NCBI GenBank assembly: GCA_964196565.1
Contig: CAXMUH010000131.1
Coordinates: forward strand, 1 to 17,765
Source: 2-12-FULL-42-15 sp964196565
GTDB taxonomy: Bacteria > Pseudomonadota > Gammaproteobacteria > Coxiellales > Coxiellaceae
Direction: 5' to 3'
DNA length: 17,765 bases
Below are positions 15,690 through 17,765 of the stretch, one piece after another (the first letter of the stretch is position 1; each line of letters starts with the position of its first letter). The notes under the pieces are model-generated. The model made no database searches, had not been told where the DNA came from, and saw nothing but the letters and a program-made list of their open reading frames with translations. A program made the translations under genes and the position numbers.

Positions 15690-15718
15690 TATATAAACTG
15701 CTTGTTTTTTATAAGCAA
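15690..15718 (-). promoter_or_regulatory. Putative promoter of the 644-residue membrane protein gene
   Basis: On the minus strand TTGCTT (15718-15713) and TATATA (15695-15690) are 17 bases apart. The leader would be about 33 bases and contains the AGGGAA ribosome site just before ATG 15650. Confidence 0.4.
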
Positions 15719-15883
15719 GTGATTTGCGAAAGAAGGCCACAACTCATCATTTGTTAAGGATCGCATCATTACTGCAGGGTTAATCCATATTTTAATAGCT
15801 TGCAGCCATATACTTTAATGCATTTATCGGTGTGAATACTGCTGCTTCAATAATTAACCCATTTCAAAAACGGGCCAAAAAAT

Positions 15884-16095
15884 ATGACGTCGATTTCTCA
15901 TCCTTTTGTTGAAAGACTGATCGGCACTGTAAGGCAAGAGTTAATGAAGAGCGTGGGCATGGTGGAATTAATCATATAACTTCAGCAGCAAAAGCAGTAA
16001 AAGCAGGTGAGGGCGGTGCTGAGGTGGTTTCACTAGACAATTACCGTTGGAAAAAGCATTGTCGTGGACTATTTCAGTTGTCGATAGCTGTTTAG
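15884..16095 (+). pseudogene. Integrase-type transposase remnant (C-terminal tail)
   Basis: In one frame, 15884-15943 reads SHPFVERLIGTVRQEL, the hallmark of the last part of an rve integrase-core transposase. The frame then breaks. From 15946 the second frame reads EERGHGGIN and ends with NYRWKKHCRGLFQLSIAV at the TAG at 16093, the typical C-terminus of the same transposases. About 25 codons that normally lie between these motifs are missing and the frame is shifted. Nothing of the DDE catalytic core before it is present, so this is a dead relic. I see no clear terminal inverted repeats. The flanking 15719-15883 and 16096-16257 hold no recognisable gene. Confidence 0.75.
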
Positions 16096-16257
16096 ATAGG
16101 AATTTGTGACAGACACGCTAACTTATTGTTATTTAATATAAAAAATTAAACAGCACTGAGTAGCGCACTGCTGCAAAAAATCTGGTTGTGCTAGAATTCG
16201 CGGCCCCAAAAGACTTTATCTTTGGGCTCAAAAAATGGTCAATATGTGTTCTTATTG

Positions 16258-16287
16258 TTGGAAAAGCTATGGGTATAGACCTATATT
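16258..16287 (+). promoter_or_regulatory. Possible promoter of the CHASE3 gene
   Basis: TTGGAA (16258-16263) and TATATT (16282-16287) are 18 bases apart, about 90 bases before the proposed start. Similar AT-rich matches occur around 16104-16140, so this is only one candidate. Confidence 0.25.
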
Positions 16288-16378
16288 GAAATAGGATGCA
16301 TGGAGAAGATCCCTGCAGGCAGTTCTATCTGGAGCTATTGAGCACTATGTAGAACAGCATTCATCGGTGGGGGTGCTA

Positions 16379-17765
16379 ATGCTCAACAAGTTAAAGTTCA
16401 GCTTCAACCAACTCAAAAATTCAACAAAAATGTTCATCGGGACATCCATCCCATTGGTGCTGATCGTTATTTTATCTGTGATTAGCTATAACACGGTTCA
16501 ACAATTAGAAGATAACAGTAAAATGCTCACGCATACCTATCAAGTGATTGGGAATGCTGCAAACATAGAAAAGCTTATTGTAGATATGGAGACCGGTGAA
16601 AGGGGGTTTTTAATTACTGGCCAGGATAGTTTCCTCGAACCCTTTAATGAAGGTAAGCGGGCGCTAGCGAGCAAACTGGCTGAAACCAAAACACTCGTGA
16701 GCGACAACCCCGCACAGGTTAAACGCCTCAATGAAATGCAGCAGCTAATTAAGCAATGGCTTGACAAAGCGGCAATGATTGAGATTGCTGCACGAAAAAG
16801 TATTAAAGTGGGTGCGAAAGATGCTTTATATTTGCAGAATGTCTTAACACAGGGCACAGGGAAAAACATCCTTGATAAACTACGAGCTGTCTTGGATAAA
16901 CTGGATATTGCATTTAGCAAAGCCAATCACCAGCAGGCTAAAACGTTAGTGGTTAGTGTGGCTAAAGATATGGTCGACCAAGAAACAGGTCAACGTGGAT
17001 TTTTAATTACAGGCCGTGATGTTTTTTTAGAACCCTACAACAAGGGAAGACAAGCCGCAGTGATTCATATTGAAGCGTTAAATAACATCGTTGATCAAGC
17101 ATATAATAGAGAAGACATGAAAAGAGATATTAGTCGAGCGCTTGCACTGGCTGCCAAATGGAATAAAGAGATTGCGACACCACAAATTCAGCTTGCCAAA
17201 AAGGTCGCTGCTGGTAAGGCTCAACAAAGTGACATAAAACAATTGCTCTTTAAAATGAAGGGCAAAACTCTATTTGATCAAATTCGAAAAATATTGAGCC
17301 GTATGAATACTGCCTTTGTAAAAGCTAGTAATAAGCATGGAGAAAATTTGGTTTTAGCCGTGACTAAAAGTCTAGTGGATCAGGAAACAGGATTAAGAGG
17401 ATTTTTATTGACGGGAAAAAAACATTTTCTAGAACCTTACGAAGATGGAAAACGTGCCCTTCAAAAAAATAGCCGTGCTTTAAATAAGTTAGTCAGCAAT
17501 ACTTATAACATTCGCAAAGTCCGTCGATTAATTTCTGAAATCGCTTTTTTGTCGAAGGAATGGGAAACTAAAGCAGCCATTCCGGAGATTAATGCTCGCC
17601 TTGAAATGAATAAAACAAAAGCCACCATGGGTACTGTGATCAAATTGATTGAATCTGGAACTGGAAAAAATATTATCGACACATTGCGCAAAAAAGTATC
17701 TGCTTTTACGAGTGTTGAGGACACACTAATTCAGCAGAGAAGTAAAGCGTTAAGCAGAACCACAA
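16379..17765 (+). CDS. Membrane sensor protein with three tandem CHASE3-like domains, partial
   Basis: The frame is open from 16295 to the window end without a stop, so the gene is cut on the right. I choose ATG 16379, preceded by GGTGGGGG; GTG 16367 and 16373 are alternatives. After a short basic start, one membrane helix (about 22-38, SIPLVLIVILSVISY) leads into a helical extracytoplasmic region. This contains three copies of the CHASE3 signature: METGERGFLITG (70-81), QETGQRGFLITG (201-212) and QETGLRGFLLTG (335-346). Each is followed by FLEP-F/Y and a basic stretch, and about 90 residues later by a G-K-N/T helix (TGKNILDKLRAVLDKL, GKTLFDQIRKILSRM, TGKNIIDTLRKKV). The repeat period is about 131-134 residues. 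CHASE3 modules normally occur singly, between two membrane helices, in sensor kinases, chemoreceptors or diguanylate cyclases. The second helix and output domain lie beyond the window. Confidence 0.85.
   Translation, partial: MLNKLKFSFNQLKNSTKMFIGTSIPLVLIVILSVISYNTVQQLEDNSKMLTHTYQVIGNAANIEKLIVDMETGERGFLITGQDSFLEPFNEGKRALASKLAETKTLVSDNPAQVKRLNEMQQLIKQWLDKAAMIEIAARKSIKVGAKDALYLQNVLTQGTGKNILDKLRAVLDKLDIAFSKANHQQAKTLVVSVAKDMVDQETGQRGFLITGRDVFLEPYNKGRQAAVIHIEALNNIVDQAYNREDMKRDISRALALAAKWNKEIATPQIQLAKKVAAGKAQQSDIKQLLFKMKGKTLFDQIRKILSRMNTAFVKASNKHGENLVLAVTKSLVDQETGLRGFLLTGKKHFLEPYEDGKRALQKNSRALNKLVSNTYNIRKVRRLISEIAFLSKEWETKAAIPEINARLEMNKTKATMGTVIKLIESGTGKNIIDTLRKKVSAFTSVEDTLIQQRSKALSRTT

Noticed and set aside
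16540..17724. Minus-strand open frames at 16540-16926 and 17503-17724
   Set aside because: They are antisense to the repeated CHASE3 coding frame, have no recognisable motifs, and arise from the same repeated codons.

Overview
The window looks like an AT-rich gammaproteobacterial chromosome. The bio gene set with a BioH-BioC fusion, the 'GTCATCCC...GGGATC' and 'CATTGCGAGG' type intergenic repeats, and a large unrecognised membrane protein would fit an intracellular lineage such as Legionellales/Coxiella relatives. That assignment is an inference from general resemblance; no rRNA or other marker gene is present.

Layout. (1) 1-1618, plus strand: the C-terminal part of a LysE/RhtB-type exporter, overlapping an alkyladenine DNA glycosylase (mpg), then pdxH (pyridoxal phosphate synthesis). 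(2) 1619-1796: two abutting palindromic repeats. (3) 1797-4191, plus strand: mmsA-mmsB, the two last dehydrogenase steps of valine catabolism, convergent with a sugar-porter MFS transporter (4201-5544, minus). The transporter's promoter region holds a 119-bp near-palindrome and a perfect 17-bp operator-like palindrome. (4) 5916-11605: a biotin locus, bioA on the minus strand diverging from bioB-bioF-bioHC-bioD, whose reading frames all overlap by 1 to 20 bases. A BirA-type operator half-site pair lies between bioA and bioB. The locus would cover malonyl-ACP methylation (BioC half), release of pimeloyl-ACP (BioH half) and all four ring-assembly steps (BioF, BioA, BioD, BioB).

(5) 11767-12759: a secreted MltB-like lytic transglycosylase. 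(6) 12976-13641: a small SAM-dependent O-methyltransferase, flanked on both sides by related palindromic repeats and perhaps read from a leaderless transcript. (7) 13716-15650, minus: an unrecognised 644-residue protein with about eight membrane segments. (8) 15651-16378: a gene-poor stretch holding the broken tail of an integrase-type transposase. (9) 16379 to the window end, plus: a long reading frame that has no stop inside the window. It begins with one membrane segment followed by three tandem CHASE3-like sensor modules and is the most unusual item here. Its output domain lies beyond the window.

No tRNA, rRNA or CRISPR array was recognised.
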